Shown here one piece after another: positions 48,101 through 59,008 of a DNA stretch of 64,000 bases. The notes beneath the pieces are model-generated. The model had not been told where the DNA came from. It did no database searches and saw nothing but the letters and a program-made list of their open reading frames with translations. A program made the translations under genes and the position numbers. Source of the stretch: Synchiropus splendidus (taxonomy: Eukaryota; Chordata; Actinopteri; Syngnathiformes; Callionymidae); NCBI RefSeq assembly GCF_027744825.2, contig NC_071334.1:65570937-65634936 (forward strand), written 5' to 3'. Each line of letters opens with the position of its first letter. Position 1 is the stretch's first letter.

Positions 48101-51100
48101 GCACGCAGTAGAAGACGTTACCATACCCTTCAGCTTCCATGCACAGTTGCAGTTGTGCTTTCCAGTAAAGCTCAAATGTCAACAGTACAGAAAAAAAGAA
48201 AAGTTTACTGTTTATTGTATGCAAATATGTTAATGTCGTCTTTTGTTTCCTCTCACTCCATGTCATTGCCAATGCAGGTGCTGATCGCTGCACATTTCCA
48301 CTGCTCATAAATGTGCTCATTTTACCGCATTTTCATTTACTTTGACTGTTGTTTCGAGGCTGCAAAATACACGGCTAAAAAGCCTCTTTTTAATGATGTT
48401 CACAACACTTTATTTATGAACATGTTAAGTCACCATGATGTCTTAAAAACGGGTTGTTAACTTGTCAAGAGTGTTTTCTGTTTTGTGACTGATGCTCGCC
48501 AAGTCAACTGGTTAACATCCTGTAGAGCCACAAGCTTGAGGAAAAAAAAAGTGATTCTGTTCTTTTTTTTTTTTAGTTGTCCTCTACTGTATGGTTGTCT
48601 TTTAAAATAAAGTAACATGTTTTGAACATTTGCTCCCTGTCAAGTCCAAGCTATATGGCATCCAAAATGAACCATTGGCTTTACACACAAGTCAATTGGC
48701 TGATAGAAGCACAGACAAAGACACCTACTGTATAAGGCTGGGTGTTTAAAAATGGTTACGACCTGCCCCAGCATTCTAAGCTCTTACTATGAGTTACCCT
48801 TTGTGTGTTTGGCCTTAACAACAAGGCCCTCTACAGACCCCCAACACACTCGAACACCCCCCTCTATGCCAAGTGCTTTGTTCGACATGTTATTTCAGGC
48901 ATGGTGTTTACAGTGCCGTGCATTTTTCTGTGCCGATTTGTATGGCAATAGCACAACTGCTATATGGTGTGTAGGAGGACCAATAGAGCGGTAACACTGA
49001 AATGGGACAGAAAAAAATCAGCGGAGTGAGAGAGACAACAAGTGTGTCTCACTCTAAACAAACATAATTCAGCATTGCAGAAGCAAACACTAAGAGAAGA
49101 GGTGACACAACCATCCCTCTGAGAGCTGCATTTTCTTCTGTTACAAGCTTTTAATGCCCTCTTGCTGTCAATCCGGAGAATGCATGTAAAAACAAAGGTT
49201 TCTCACTGCAGTGGTTCTGCTTCAGCACAAGGATTCTCGCGTGTGATTCCCTTAAAAAATGTTCAGTCGACTTGCAGTTAAAAGAACTTTATTCCGCAAG
49301 AGTGCAGAGAACAGCGAGACCTGAGGAATGGATGGGTTTGAAATAAAAAATATTAACTATTGTGGGGTTCATATTGAGACGTGCTGTCTTGTGGAAACCA
49401 TAGATAGCAGAGCTGGGACAATATGCATTTGGCTTGATTCAATATTATACTCGAGTGCCAATTCGATCATCATATCGCAACTGTGAAAAATGTATTTAAC
49501 AGTAAATAATAATAAAAATGCACATCATGTTTCCCCACAGGTGTTCGGCCAAAGTGCTGACCGTGGTTGTATTGGCGTATTTACATAGAATATTATTTAC
49601 CCTTTATAAATATACATGGCAGTTTACGTGCAATAGGTGCCAAGAACAGGTTCTGACAGTAATAATTTGAGGGCAAAATTGTTTCACTGATTAAGCGCTT
49701 TTTTTGGTCACAGACCAAAGCGCAGAAGCAGCAGGCAAGAGACGTCATGAGAGCTGGATTCAGTAACCAATATCCAACTACTTTCTGACCATCCATCTCA
49801 TAGATGTTGTAATTTCCTTTAGGGCTATACTGAGCAGGGGTTAGCACAGGATGGAAATGATCTCGTAACCTATTGTGAATGCAGTGCGCTCATGAAATGG
49901 CACTGTACGGTGCCACTCAACTCCATATGTGGAGTGACAGTTGACTGACCGATGCTAGCATCAGCTATGTGAATCCAGTCCTTGATATACATTTGACAAT
50001 AGTTGGGGTTTGAAAATAAGTTAATAAGTGGCCAGAATTCTGCCCAGAAATATCAATATATAATATTGTCACGAACACTTGATAATCTTTTTTTTCCCCA
50101 GCTTTTATTTCAGTTTATTTATTTTTAGACTTTACTTCCAAAGAAAATGAGTGTGCCCATCCATTACCATGTCACCGTTGGGTGCCCTTGGTTATGTTGG
50201 TTATGCTTCCTCCTACATTAACAAGAGCAGTGGATTTAATGGGGAACTCAACCTGACGGCCAAATTTCTCCCCTTATCTTTAACAGAGAGCCTTGGCACT
50301 ATGAATGGCTCTCATCCAAAGGTGAAGGGAGGACTATCGTGAGGTCAATTGTGGGTTTTCTCTCTCTATCTACCTCTTCCTTACAGTTCTTTACTTGAGT
50401 TACTGGATCATGCATTTGTGGATTTTGTTCTCGCATTCCCAAACTCCATTTACTTTTGAAAACATACATGGTGCCGACACAAAACGCTACAGCATTTCAC
50501 AGCAGACTGTTTATGACCAGATACATTGCTGGTTTCGTGGAAGCAACTTTTTCAGGGTGACATCCTGGACTTGAACTTTTATGTCTGTCCAAAAATGTCA
50601 ATGAATCTCCTCTCTCTAGCTGCTGTCGCTGAAGTGGATACATGATTTTACCACATAGGAAAATACCAATAAACACCTTTTAAATGAATAATACATAAAA
50701 CCATACTGTACACACATCATGTCTTTTACTGCCATCATTGTTATTTTTGAGGGGCTTGTTAACTGCTGGTGATAACCGGCACTTCACTCAGAGATGAATG
50801 AAGAAGAACCAAGTCTGCATGCTCACTTTACAAACCACTCTATTTCATTATGGACAAAGGGAATTGAAATGCAGCAGTGGTCACCTTTATCGACGTCTGA
50901 CACTAAACTTCCCTCAGTGACTCACTAGAAAGGGACATTGAGGGAGATTTATACTCCACCGTTACAGAGAATGACCATAACATATCATCGGTAGAGACAT
51001 TCATCAACGTCAAGGATGGAGGGGAAAAAAAAAAAGATGATCTGGGGGTGTGGAGAATTTCAGCCACACCAAAACCCTGCACATTTCCAAAACCCCGAGG

Positions 51101-51323
51101 TCCATAACTCGACCATCAATTCCTCAAATAACACTGGAATCGATCATTATATTGCTCTAAAAATAATGAGTATCTTTGTTTTAATGAGGCGAGCGCTGCC
51201 AATGGAGGGCAGGATTGTTTGGGCTAGCAAAGACGGACAATGCCATCCTTGTCTGATGTGAAGTTAGTGACAACCAAAGGAAAGACAGTATGGTCCGTTT
51301 AAAAGATGTTTCTGGTGCAGCCA
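45182..51323. other. Non-coding stretch, ~6.1 kb, possible decayed repeat at 49.41-49.50 kb
   Basis: No supported gene. 49405-49500 (GAGCTGGGACAATATGC, then GATTCAATATT and ATCATCATATCGCAA) resembles the ends of a common fish repeat of the 'gctgggcgatat' type, but it is too decayed to name. 50140-50345 has balanced composition and may be constrained. An A16 tract lies near 45859 and a T12 tract near 48564. Frames are short and motif-free. Confidence 0.4.
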
Positions 51324-51328
51324 TAATA

Positions 51329-51811
51329 TGTCATGGTTCGTGCTTTTACTACTTTGTCACTTCCTGTGTTCCGGTTCCTTGTTTTCCTGTTTGCTTTCTC
51401 ACCCCCTCCAGCTTCATGGCAGCGCAGCTGGTTCTCATTCCACTGATTGCCTCTGCAGAGATTTATACCCTTGGAGAACCAGCATGTGCTGCCAGATGAT
51501 CGTCTTATGTTCTCCTACCGAGCGTCTTTAGTTTTGTATTAGCCTCGTCGGAGTTGTACCCGAGAGCATAGTTTTCTGTTGTCCCTGTTTGCAGCGCTGT
51601 GTATCTCACACCTGTTTTCTGTTTTAGGTTTTTCCCTCTCCCTTCATGTGCTGTCCTCCGCGCTCCGCTTTTGGTGTCGTCGACTTCGGTTCTCCTTATT
51701 GTTTGTGTATTATTCGTGTTATTTGTGTGAAACATGGTTAACTGTTAACCTTGCTTGTCCGAGTCCTCTGAGTTCAGAATCATCTGCTCTTGGCTCTTGG
51801 TTTTCCATGGA
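51329..51811 (+). mobile_element. Solo-LTR-like element, copy 4
   Basis: It begins TGTCATGGTTCGTGC and ends TTTTCCATGGA. The flanks TAATA (51324-51328) and TAATG (51812-51816) are a near-perfect 5-bp duplication. It is inverted relative to the 20-kb copy and nearly identical to it over the first ~180 bp, including ATGGCAGCGCAGCTGG at 51416-51431. A TATA-like GATTTATACC lies near 51462-51471. It is shorter than the 717-bp copy, mostly through internal loss. No coding region. Confidence 0.6.
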
Positions 51812-51816
51812 TAATG

Positions 51817-52489
51817 CAAGCAAATGTGTGAGCTTGTCCATTTGATGTAATGAATTTCCATGGTCGATTTGAGTGTGAGAAACAAAGGCTTCATCCACAG
51901 TAAAAGGATGATTGCTTTTTGCTGTGCTTTCTCTCCACATCTGTCTATATTGTATTGAGCAGTAAGAGTGCCACCTAGAGTCACACTGTTTTATGAAATC
52001 TCACAAGGCCATCTCTCCTTCTCACTCTTGTTGTGAATGTTTTCATGAAGTGACTTAAAATTTGGTGTGGGAAGCCATTAAAAATAAAATTGTATTAAGA
52101 CTAAGATTAATATATCCATTATATGAGACAATTTTCTTTGCTGCAAAAGCTCATGTGACTTCATTTTAAGAACAAGATGTTCAGAACAGGCTGAACAGTG
52201 GCCACTGAAAAAGACTAAAGATGACTATCCCTGGTCATATAATAAACATGACTGACATTCCGGACAAAGGGCCTATCACCCCGATTCAGAACTAGAAACT
52301 TGGCTGTTTGTAATACATCCATTTTATTTCCTGCTTTTAAAAGTGTGAGCTGCGATTATTATTTTATTCATTTATGGCCTCAATGCAGGAACACGTGTTT
52401 GTAAAATGTTAGGGATGAGGTGGTTCAGTGAGTGAGAGCTGTATCTTGGCATTCATTTCACTCAAGTTCTTGTTTGATTCTGATTTATG
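51817..52489. other. Non-coding stretch with a diverged CTCF-like repeat at 51.97 kb
   Basis: AGAGTGCCACCTAGAGTCACACTGTTTTATGAAATCTCA around 51965-52004 is a shortened member of the small dispersed family. Nothing else is recognised. Confidence 0.4.
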
Positions 52490-52545
52490 ATTTATATATC
52501 GTGACCATTGAAAGGAGCCGTGAAACCTGAAGAAAGGAAGGTAAG
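52490..52545 (+). mobile_element. hAT miniature element fragment
   Basis: TATATATCGTGACCATTGAAAGGAGCCGTGAAACC...GAAAGGAAGGTAA matches an internal segment of the 42-kb hAT copy (42143-42192). No ends are present. Confidence 0.55.
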
Positions 52546-52657
52546 ATAAATGCTCATTTGATTCCGTCATGATTTTTACTGTGTGCATCATTAACCCTTT
52601 ATTCGTTGCAACATATCACTTTAATATCCGTATTTCAAAAGGCTGAATCTTGTTAGA

Positions 52658-52730
52658 GATGATCCAAAGTTTCGGATGGAAGCAGGTTGAGTAGACAGTG
52701 TGTCTACTCAACCTGCGTTGTTGGATCATC
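52658..52730. repeat. Nested hairpin: perfect 16-bp stem with 3-nt loop
   Basis: GCAGGTTGAGTAGACA (52682-52697), loop GTG, then its exact reverse complement (52701-52716). Outer arms GATGATCCAA (52658-52667) and TTGGATCATC (52721-52730) are also exact inverses. The structure lies directly beside the MITE at 52736. Confidence 0.9.
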
Positions 52731-52735
52731 CAGGT

Positions 52736-52879
52736 TGATGAAACGGTGTCGCAATTTTCACAGGCCGCAGTTTGTTGAATAGTCTATGGTTGAATGACTA
52801 TTTCAATGGAACCTCACACCATGTTGAAACCAAGAGCGCCACCTATTGAGCTCTGGAAATTAGGTTGCTGTTTCAGGAC
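52736..52879 (-). mobile_element. MITE-like member of the CTCF-like repeat family
   Basis: The left arm GATGAAACGGTGTCGCAATT (52737-52756, then TTCACAGG) is inverted relative to the right arm GCTCTGGAAATTAGGTTGCTGTTTCA. Preceding the right arm is CAAGAGCGCCACCTATTGAG. It shares ACTATTTCAATG...CTCACA with the 33.3-kb copy. Confidence 0.55.
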
Positions 52880-53663
52880 ACCTCATCAGAGGACGGAATC
52901 CCAAAATGTAAAAATGAGTGGTTTACTGTAATAAAGTAACTTTCATCCTTCCTGTTATTAGCCAATGTTTTCAAAGTGATTGTTTTATCAATTTAAAGTT
53001 GTCAAGTGAGGTATTGTTTTAAAGCATGTTTTAAATAAGCCATACAAAACTCACTAACAGCTAAAACAAAGATTTCAAATCAATACTTTTTTTCATTTTC
53101 AGTCATAGTTCACATGGTTAACTTTCGTGTTTTTGAACTTTAGGGTGAACCACTAAAACCACACAGCAGTCATGATATGCAGTTCACAGCCAAACACTAC
53201 CCTCTTTCCATTTCAGTGGGGAAACTTCAAAATACTTAGAGGACCAGTTTTCACAACACATTTCCATGTTCTTTAATTTCCATAGTGGAAATCTTTGTCA
53301 GTCCAAACAGTTTAATGGGCCACGACTAGAGGGCTGCACTCTGAATATTAAGAAAACAGTTGAAATGGTTTCAGCAGCAATAAACTGTTTGTGAAAAAAG
53401 ACTTTCACCTTTAAGTCTTTTTGCTGTCAGAGCTGATGAAGGAGGTCGTGTGTGCGCTTGTGAGTGCGCTAGCACTTTAATTGAGTTCACTTTACATTTT
53501 GCTAAATTCAATCTGAAAAAGCCTTGGGGGTGATCTGTTTGACCTCCACTCACAATACAGGAGAGTACATCTTGATCTCAAGCCTCATTACGGCAGCTGT
53601 GGCACCTCTGCTTGTGTCCGAGTCCCAGATTTGACCTGACTCATCGCTTCATGTACTTCTTCT
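52880..53663. other. Non-coding stretch, nothing recognised
   Basis: AT-rich. GACTAGAGGGC near 53325 is a chance plus-strand match to the CTCF core. No supported frame. Confidence 0.35.
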
Positions 53664-53855
53664 GAGAGTGAATGGACTCATATTTGGTTGATGCCAATAA
53701 GACACTTTACAAGTTAAAATATATAACACGATTCCAAACATAATGAAAGTCATTTTCTATGCTCCATCAATAGCAGACAATTGAATAAAACACCTCACAA
53801 CACACTTCCCTTTAAACCTAGTACCCTGAAGATCAGCAAAAGGTATTATTTGTGC
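53664..53855 (-). repeat. Segment duplicated in inverted orientation at 56.69-56.91 kb
   Basis: About 150 bp (53706-53855) match the reverse complement of 56690-56830 with only about four differences. A further block around CTCATATTTGGTTG matches at the far end. I see no element termini here, so the segment looks like ordinary sequence that was copied. Confidence 0.85.
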
Positions 53856-54004
53856 ACATAGCAATGACGTCTCATTTTCCTTCATTCATAAAGTCGCAGA
53901 TTGTCAGACTCCCCCCTTCAGCAGTTTTTGGCAACAATTAGTGAAGTGTACTCCCTCACGGTCAGTCAAGAAGAACTCAAAAATAGCTGAATAATATGAC
54001 AGAA

Positions 54005-54008
<4 letters not shown>
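53856..54008. other. Non-coding gap
   Basis: Short unique sequence before the sixth TA array. Confidence 0.4.

Positions 54009-54042
<34 letters not shown>
54009..54042. repeat. (TA)n microsatellite 6
   Basis: A TA run of about 34 bp. Confidence 0.97.
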
Positions 54043-54045
<3 letters not shown>

Positions 54046-56186
54046 CCAATTGTGTTCAATAACCAGGAATGATATTTTACTGCTTTTGCTTGTTCAGCCT
54101 ACAACACAAGATGAAGTATAACTGAAACTAAAAGCGTTATTTCAAAATCTTTGTTTTATACGTTTGACATTTATATGATTTAATAAAAGGGATTAAAAAC
54201 AAGCCAAAAATGAGTGGTGGAGGCTTGTTGGGGTCCTTGACAAGGGTGTGATCGAAAAGCTGCGTGAGCTTTATGAGGAACTTCAACATTTTAATGTGGA
54301 GTTTTTAAAGACAAATCTTGTTTTTTCAGTCAAATATTAAAGCACTCAAGTTTTGTTTGCCACATTTAATTCCAACAGTTGTCGGAGCAATTCTCTCTTC
54401 ATTTGAAGGTGACTTCCAATATTTAACCTCTTCATCTGAGCTATAAAATGAAACACGCCTTTCTTCAGCTAAAGCTCAGATTGATTTTGGTAAAACTGCT
54501 TCTAGCATTCTGAAATGCTGAGCATTAACATGGACCCCTGGCGCATGATCAATAAAGCCACGCAGACACACACACACGCACCACACCTTCCATCATTTAA
54601 ACTATTAACACCATGCCAAGATCGATCAGTCACCCTTGTCTCTCCTCAACATCCTTGGGTCCACTTTTCTGTCCATCAACGCTGTGTGCGTATGTGTGTG
54701 TGCGCATTTATGTGTGTGTCTAGGATGCTGAAAAATAGATTCCAGTCATGAATTACTTCTACAGGACATATATTTTGGGGATTTCAAAACCACAGCTGTA
54801 CTTCACTCATGGTTGAGGTATCATCCAGAGGCATTTACACTACATGTATATGCATAATGTGTGAAATCTATCACCAAACAAACTGTTCATTGAGATGCTT
54901 TGGCAAACTCCAGTCTAATAAAGCTACGGAATTTCAGTCCCGTTTTGGCAAAGTATTTTCTAGGTCACAACGCTGGTGTTAATGTTGTACACCCCCTGAC
55001 AAGATGTCACTCAACCGCCAAACAAAGGCTCCTCCAGTTTGGTTCACAAGCACATGGACTAAGGGTCCAAAACACCACTGGTGATAATGAATTACCCTTT
55101 TAGCCACAAGTGCCTCGCTGTCGCGATGCCATCCTCAGCGGTGCTGTCAATAAACCAGGCAATCTGCCATTTGGTGAAGAGGGAGATGTAGTCATCTGTA
55201 GCGCTGCGGTGAGTTCAGCTAAATGCCGCTAATGGAAATGGACAGCGTGATCATCAATGCGTGTGGGACGCCAGGACAGTGCAATAGACACAGCCATCGA
55301 CTGAATAATAGCATGTATGAGAATCTCAAGGTAAAAACATGATCATACTTGGCTTTTTTTTTTTTTTGTTCCAAATGCATGTGTTCCAGCTGGTTCATCT
55401 ATTTTTACTCCACCTACCCAATGATTGATGGATCCTTTCTGCTTGTACACCCATGGGGTGAATGAACCACAGATGAGACAGAATCGGCAGGAAGCGCACA
55501 CACAAACACAACCACAGCAGACATATGCTAAATATGCCATTACATAAGACATTAACATTCAGTTAAACATGTCTGCAAGCTTTCTTTCCATTTTGCATAT
55601 TCAGTGGAATGATAATTTGATAAATTAATTTAAAAAAAAAATCCACCTTGTCTAACTTATGCATATGTTTTATATGTTGAAGCCTTCTTGAACATATTGC
55701 TTCATAACATTGTAAGTTATAAGAGTAAAGCATGGTGTAAACACCTTCGTATTCTCTGCATGTGTTGGTGTGAGTCCATCTGGAGAGCTTTCAAACAGAA
55801 TGTGGTTGGAGAAGTTCAGACCGGGTTAAAAGGCAAATAAAGCAGAGTTGGCGCCAGCACATTCAGATTTCACATTTAATAAAAACTTCAAATTTGCTGT
55901 GTCTTTTGATGCCAACTGAGATCAGAGCTTGTATCAAGAACTGAATGGGGATCCCTGCACAATTCAAACTTTAGGTTTCACTTCCTATGAAATACATTTT
56001 CATAAATAATTCACAAGACAACATATCTTACTTTGAGTGGGGCCCAAGACATAACCCACTTGGTCCCGGGTTTAAGTGGTGTCTGTCTGTAAAGGTGATT
56101 AATAATTGTTGAAAATATCTGGGTGACCAAAAAAAACGACCCACCAACTACATACATCCATACATACATACGCCTCCTCCATGAGG
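54043..56186. other. Non-coding stretch; 55.12-55.27 kb balanced composition
   Basis: No supported gene. 55120-55270 is more GC-balanced, with GCCGCTAATGG-type homeodomain-like strings. A CATA repeat patch lies at 56152-56170. Confidence 0.4.
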
Positions 56187-56560
56187 CAAAGGTTTGAATC
56201 AGGTGAACCAGACTAGTAATAGTCAGTTTTGCCTCCTATCCAGAAGGTTTCATCAGTTCTAGTGAGCTGAGTTGGAGTTCAGGCTTGTAATAGGCCAGTT
56301 GAATGGGCAAAGACAATCTCAGGAGCGTAATGCTGAGCCTTTGTCACCCATCTCACCCACCATTGGTTCGACTCCTGTCCATTAACAACTTTGCCAATTC
56401 AACTGGCCTGATATAAGCCTGAACTCCAACCCAGCTCACTAGAACTGACGAAGCCGTCTGGATAGGAGGCGAAACGTTTTCTTTGACTATTACTAGTCCG
56501 GTTGACCTGATTCAAACCTTTGCTGTGTGATGACCCGAATAACTGAGCACTCTCACAAAC
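56187..56560. mobile_element. Penelope-like terminal repeats as an inverted pair
   Basis: A left arm (56187-56312, minus orientation) and a right arm (56389-56522, plus) form an imperfect inverted repeat with a ~76-bp loop. The right arm contains GAACTGACGAAGCCGTCTGG, then AGGAGGCGAAACGTTTTC. This is the 'GATGAAGCC...GAGGCGAAACG' signature that I associate with fish Penelope-like retroelement termini, which carry hammerhead ribozymes. The homologous left arm reads CTGATGAAACC...AGGCAAAAC, with the second core box mutated. The plus copy extends to CTCTCACAAAC at 56560. No RT or GIY-YIG frame is nearby. Confidence 0.55.
56445..56480 (+). ncRNA. Hammerhead-ribozyme-like motif in Penelope-like repeat
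   Basis: Core box CTGACGA (56445-56451) fits CUGANGA. A stem-II candidate pairs GCC (56453-56455) with GGC (56468-56470) and TC (56457-56458) with GA (56466-56467). GAAA (56471-56474) follows, then C and GTT, which could supply a minimal stem III and a GUH cleavage triplet. An extra A before stem II and a very short stem III make it suboptimal. Some Penelope-type hammerheads are thought to act as dimers because of short stem III. This is a structural reading only. Confidence 0.4.
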
Positions 56561-56579
56561 ATTACCCCCATCCAAAGTT

Positions 56580-56679
56580 ACGCCGCAGTCGCGAGGAGCA
56601 CCTTGCGGATGGTGCTAGATCTCCTCAAACAGAGATAGTGGATGGTGTTTTCCTTCCTGAATCATTAGGATGCAGATAC
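56580..56679 (+). repeat. Direct copy of the 59.01-59.12 kb segment
   Basis: CGCCGCAGTCGCGAGGAGCA...GGATGCAGATA matches 59009-59116 closely, lacking about 9 bp in the middle. It is placed back-to-back with the inverted copy of the 53.7-kb segment. Confidence 0.85.
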
Positions 56680-56689
56680 ACATGCCACA

Positions 56690-56912
56690 AATAATACCTT
56701 TTGCTGATCTTCAGGGTACTAGGTTTAAAGGGAAGTGTGTTGTGAGGTGTTTTATTCGATTGTCTGCTATTGATGGAGCATAGAAAATGACTTTCACTAT
56801 GTTTGGAATCTTGTTATATATTTTAGCTTGTGTTCTTTAATGTACATCTATAGCAGGTAGATCACCACGGTTAATAAAGTGTCCAACCAAATATGAGTCT
56901 CTGAGTATGAGG
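56690..56912 (+). repeat. Inverted copy of the 53.66-53.86 kb segment
   Basis: ACAAATAATACCTTTTGCTG to TTATATATTTTAGCTTGT is the reverse complement of 53706-53855, with roughly 97% identity by eye. A ~44-bp insertion follows, and then a further matching block (CAACCAAATATGAGTC). Confidence 0.85.
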
Positions 56913-57042
56913 CAAAGCTCACTAGAACCGACACTGGCTGGATAGGACGTGAAATGTTTTCTACTATCTATGACTAGTCCGGTTGACCTGATTCAAACCT
57001 TTGCTGCGTGATGACCCGGATAACTGAACGCTCTCACAAACA
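56913..57042 (+). mobile_element. Penelope-like terminal repeat, third partial copy
   Basis: AAAGCTCACTAGAACCGAC...TGGATAGGACGTGAAATG...CCGGTTGACCTGATTC, ending in CTCTCACAAAC. Same orientation as the 56.4-kb arm. Both ribozyme core boxes are degraded (CCGACAC and GTGAAAT). Confidence 0.6.
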
Positions 57043-57355
57043 GGTGACCACGACAGGTCGCCATGTTTTTAGTCGGACTGTGGATAGTGAGGACCAAAAA
57101 ATATGGCTGTCCAAAATATAGTGTGGGCAATCTCCTGTCGCAGGAGTGAGTATATTTATTGACATGTACTGATCAATTGCACTGTTTATTGGTGCTCACT
57201 GCAGTCCCCAGAGAACGACACAAGCACGGGTTGAACATACCATGGTGTTGCCACTAGTGGTGGGTCAATGTGGTTCCATGACACAGTGTTGAAGGGTTGA
57301 GGTTTCTTGATTTGAGGTGGCACTGTCTGCTGTAACAGGTTTGGACCAATTCAAC
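57043..57355. other. Non-coding gap
   Basis: Unique-looking, no supported frame. Confidence 0.35.
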
Positions 57356-57420
57356 GGAACCATACATCAAGAGCGCCATCTAGTGGCCTTTGAAAATTTG
57401 GACACGGTTTCATCAACCCT
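57356..57420 (-). repeat. Small dispersed repeat with CTCF-like core
   Basis: GCGCCATCTAGTGG at 57373-57386, identical to the 27-kb copy, followed by CTTTGAAAATTTGGACACGG and TTTCATCAACCC. Confidence 0.6.
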
Positions 57421-59008
57421 GCAGTACTGTCTCATCATACCTTATCTAGCCATCATCAGTTGCCAAAAGCTGGAAGCGAGCATGCAACTTTCTTGCTTGT
57501 GAGGTGGTAATGCAAACCCCTGTTCCATAGAAAATGTATGTAAAAGTGCTGGTGAAACTTTTATCATATTTATCCGTATGATTTGTAAAGCAAAATATTC
57601 ATTCTTAATGATATATGAAATATCTCCTGAAGAACAGCAGCTTTGTAGAGACACTCCTCACAATGTTTCTTTCATTAATATTCCTCAGGATCCCGCACTA
57701 TGTTGCAAGTTTGTGGAGCATGTTTCTAGCTACAATGTTCACGGCAGTTGCAGCATAGTGAGCTGCAGCTTCGGCTCAAGAGCCTTTGGAACCTTTGTAT
57801 CAAATCCACTCCACTCAGCTGTCATCCGAACACCGCTGTCTCATTTTAATGAACGGCGGATCCACGGCGGCGTCTGCCCTGGTCAGCTAATCTGTCTCAT
57901 CATGTTCTGGAAGCCTGTTTATCTCTGAGTTATCAAATAGATCAGCTTGTCCGCTTCCTTCCAGATGGCATTCCATCATGGAGAGCGTTGGAGTGTCTCA
58001 CAGTATGAACGCAGTGGATCCAGGCAGTCGCAGAGTTTGAGAGTGTGTCTGGCTATTGTAGATGCCGACAACAACCGACAACAACCGGCCGGTTGTTTTT
58101 CAACCTCTGCCCCACAGGGCTCTTTAAAGCCACAATTTGCAGTGGAAAACATGTCTCCTTGACTTATAACGGCACAGACACATATCGTGTCGCAAAATCC
58201 AGCAAGTCACTCGGACTAAAAAGTTCATTTTTATTTGTTTGTTTGTTTGATTTGTTGTTTGTTTCTATCGTTTTAAACACAGATGCTTCAAAAATGGACA
58301 TTTTGAAAACAATCGATAAAACTGTTGAGGATACACGACAACATGAAATGAAGGGATTTTATTTCTCTTTGTCATATTACAGGTATTCTGCTTGAAAGAT
58401 GGTGTCAAGAAGCGTAACCAGTGTGCTTGTAGTATATGAAAGACCCACAAGAATATATGAACCTGACGTTGTAGGACACAGAAAATAAAAAGACGTGATG
58501 TACCATTGTCAGAGAGTTGGGAATGTGTACTGTCATACAGTTGAGCTGACTCACAGGCACAGGTTTTCCCACTGAAAAATTTGGCGGTGAGGCAAAGTTC
58601 AAGAATATATTCTCCACATGACAGCGTTCCCCAGCGACAATAAGTGGGACTCCCTCTTACTCAAGCTACTGTATTCTTTTTTTCCTCCTGTCCCATTTTA
58701 TCATTCGTTCATTATTAAAAGCTTGTTTTTTTTCTTTTTACTTTTTACATTTATAACATGAGCAGCTGATTCTGAGAGGGTTTTTTTTTTCCAGGTGATA
58801 TAGATCTTGATGTATTCAGACATGCAACTTGATCGATGGAATCGCTGTTGGCATGTATAAGCCAATTATGACACGTTTGTCTCTGTCGGGCTCGACCGTA
58901 ATTGCAGCTGTCGCTGAACGGCATCCAGCAATTGTTGACAGACATCAATGCCGCACAATTACTTCTCCAGCGTCGTAAACAAGTAAACAAATGAGATAGC
59001 AATTCAAA
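57421..59008. other. Non-coding stretch with palindrome and balanced-composition blocks
   Basis: No supported gene. It contains the 18-bp palindrome at 58080-58097. Two GC-balanced blocks (57830-57960 and 58855-58990) stand out from the AT-rich background and could be constrained. Confidence 0.4.
58080..58097. promoter_or_regulatory. 18-bp perfect palindrome with AACCGG half-sites
   Basis: AACAACCGGCCGGTTGTT, preceded by two CCGACAACAA repeats. AACCGG/CCGGTT pairs resemble Grainyhead/CP2-type binding sites. Function is inferred from the motif alone. Confidence 0.3.
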
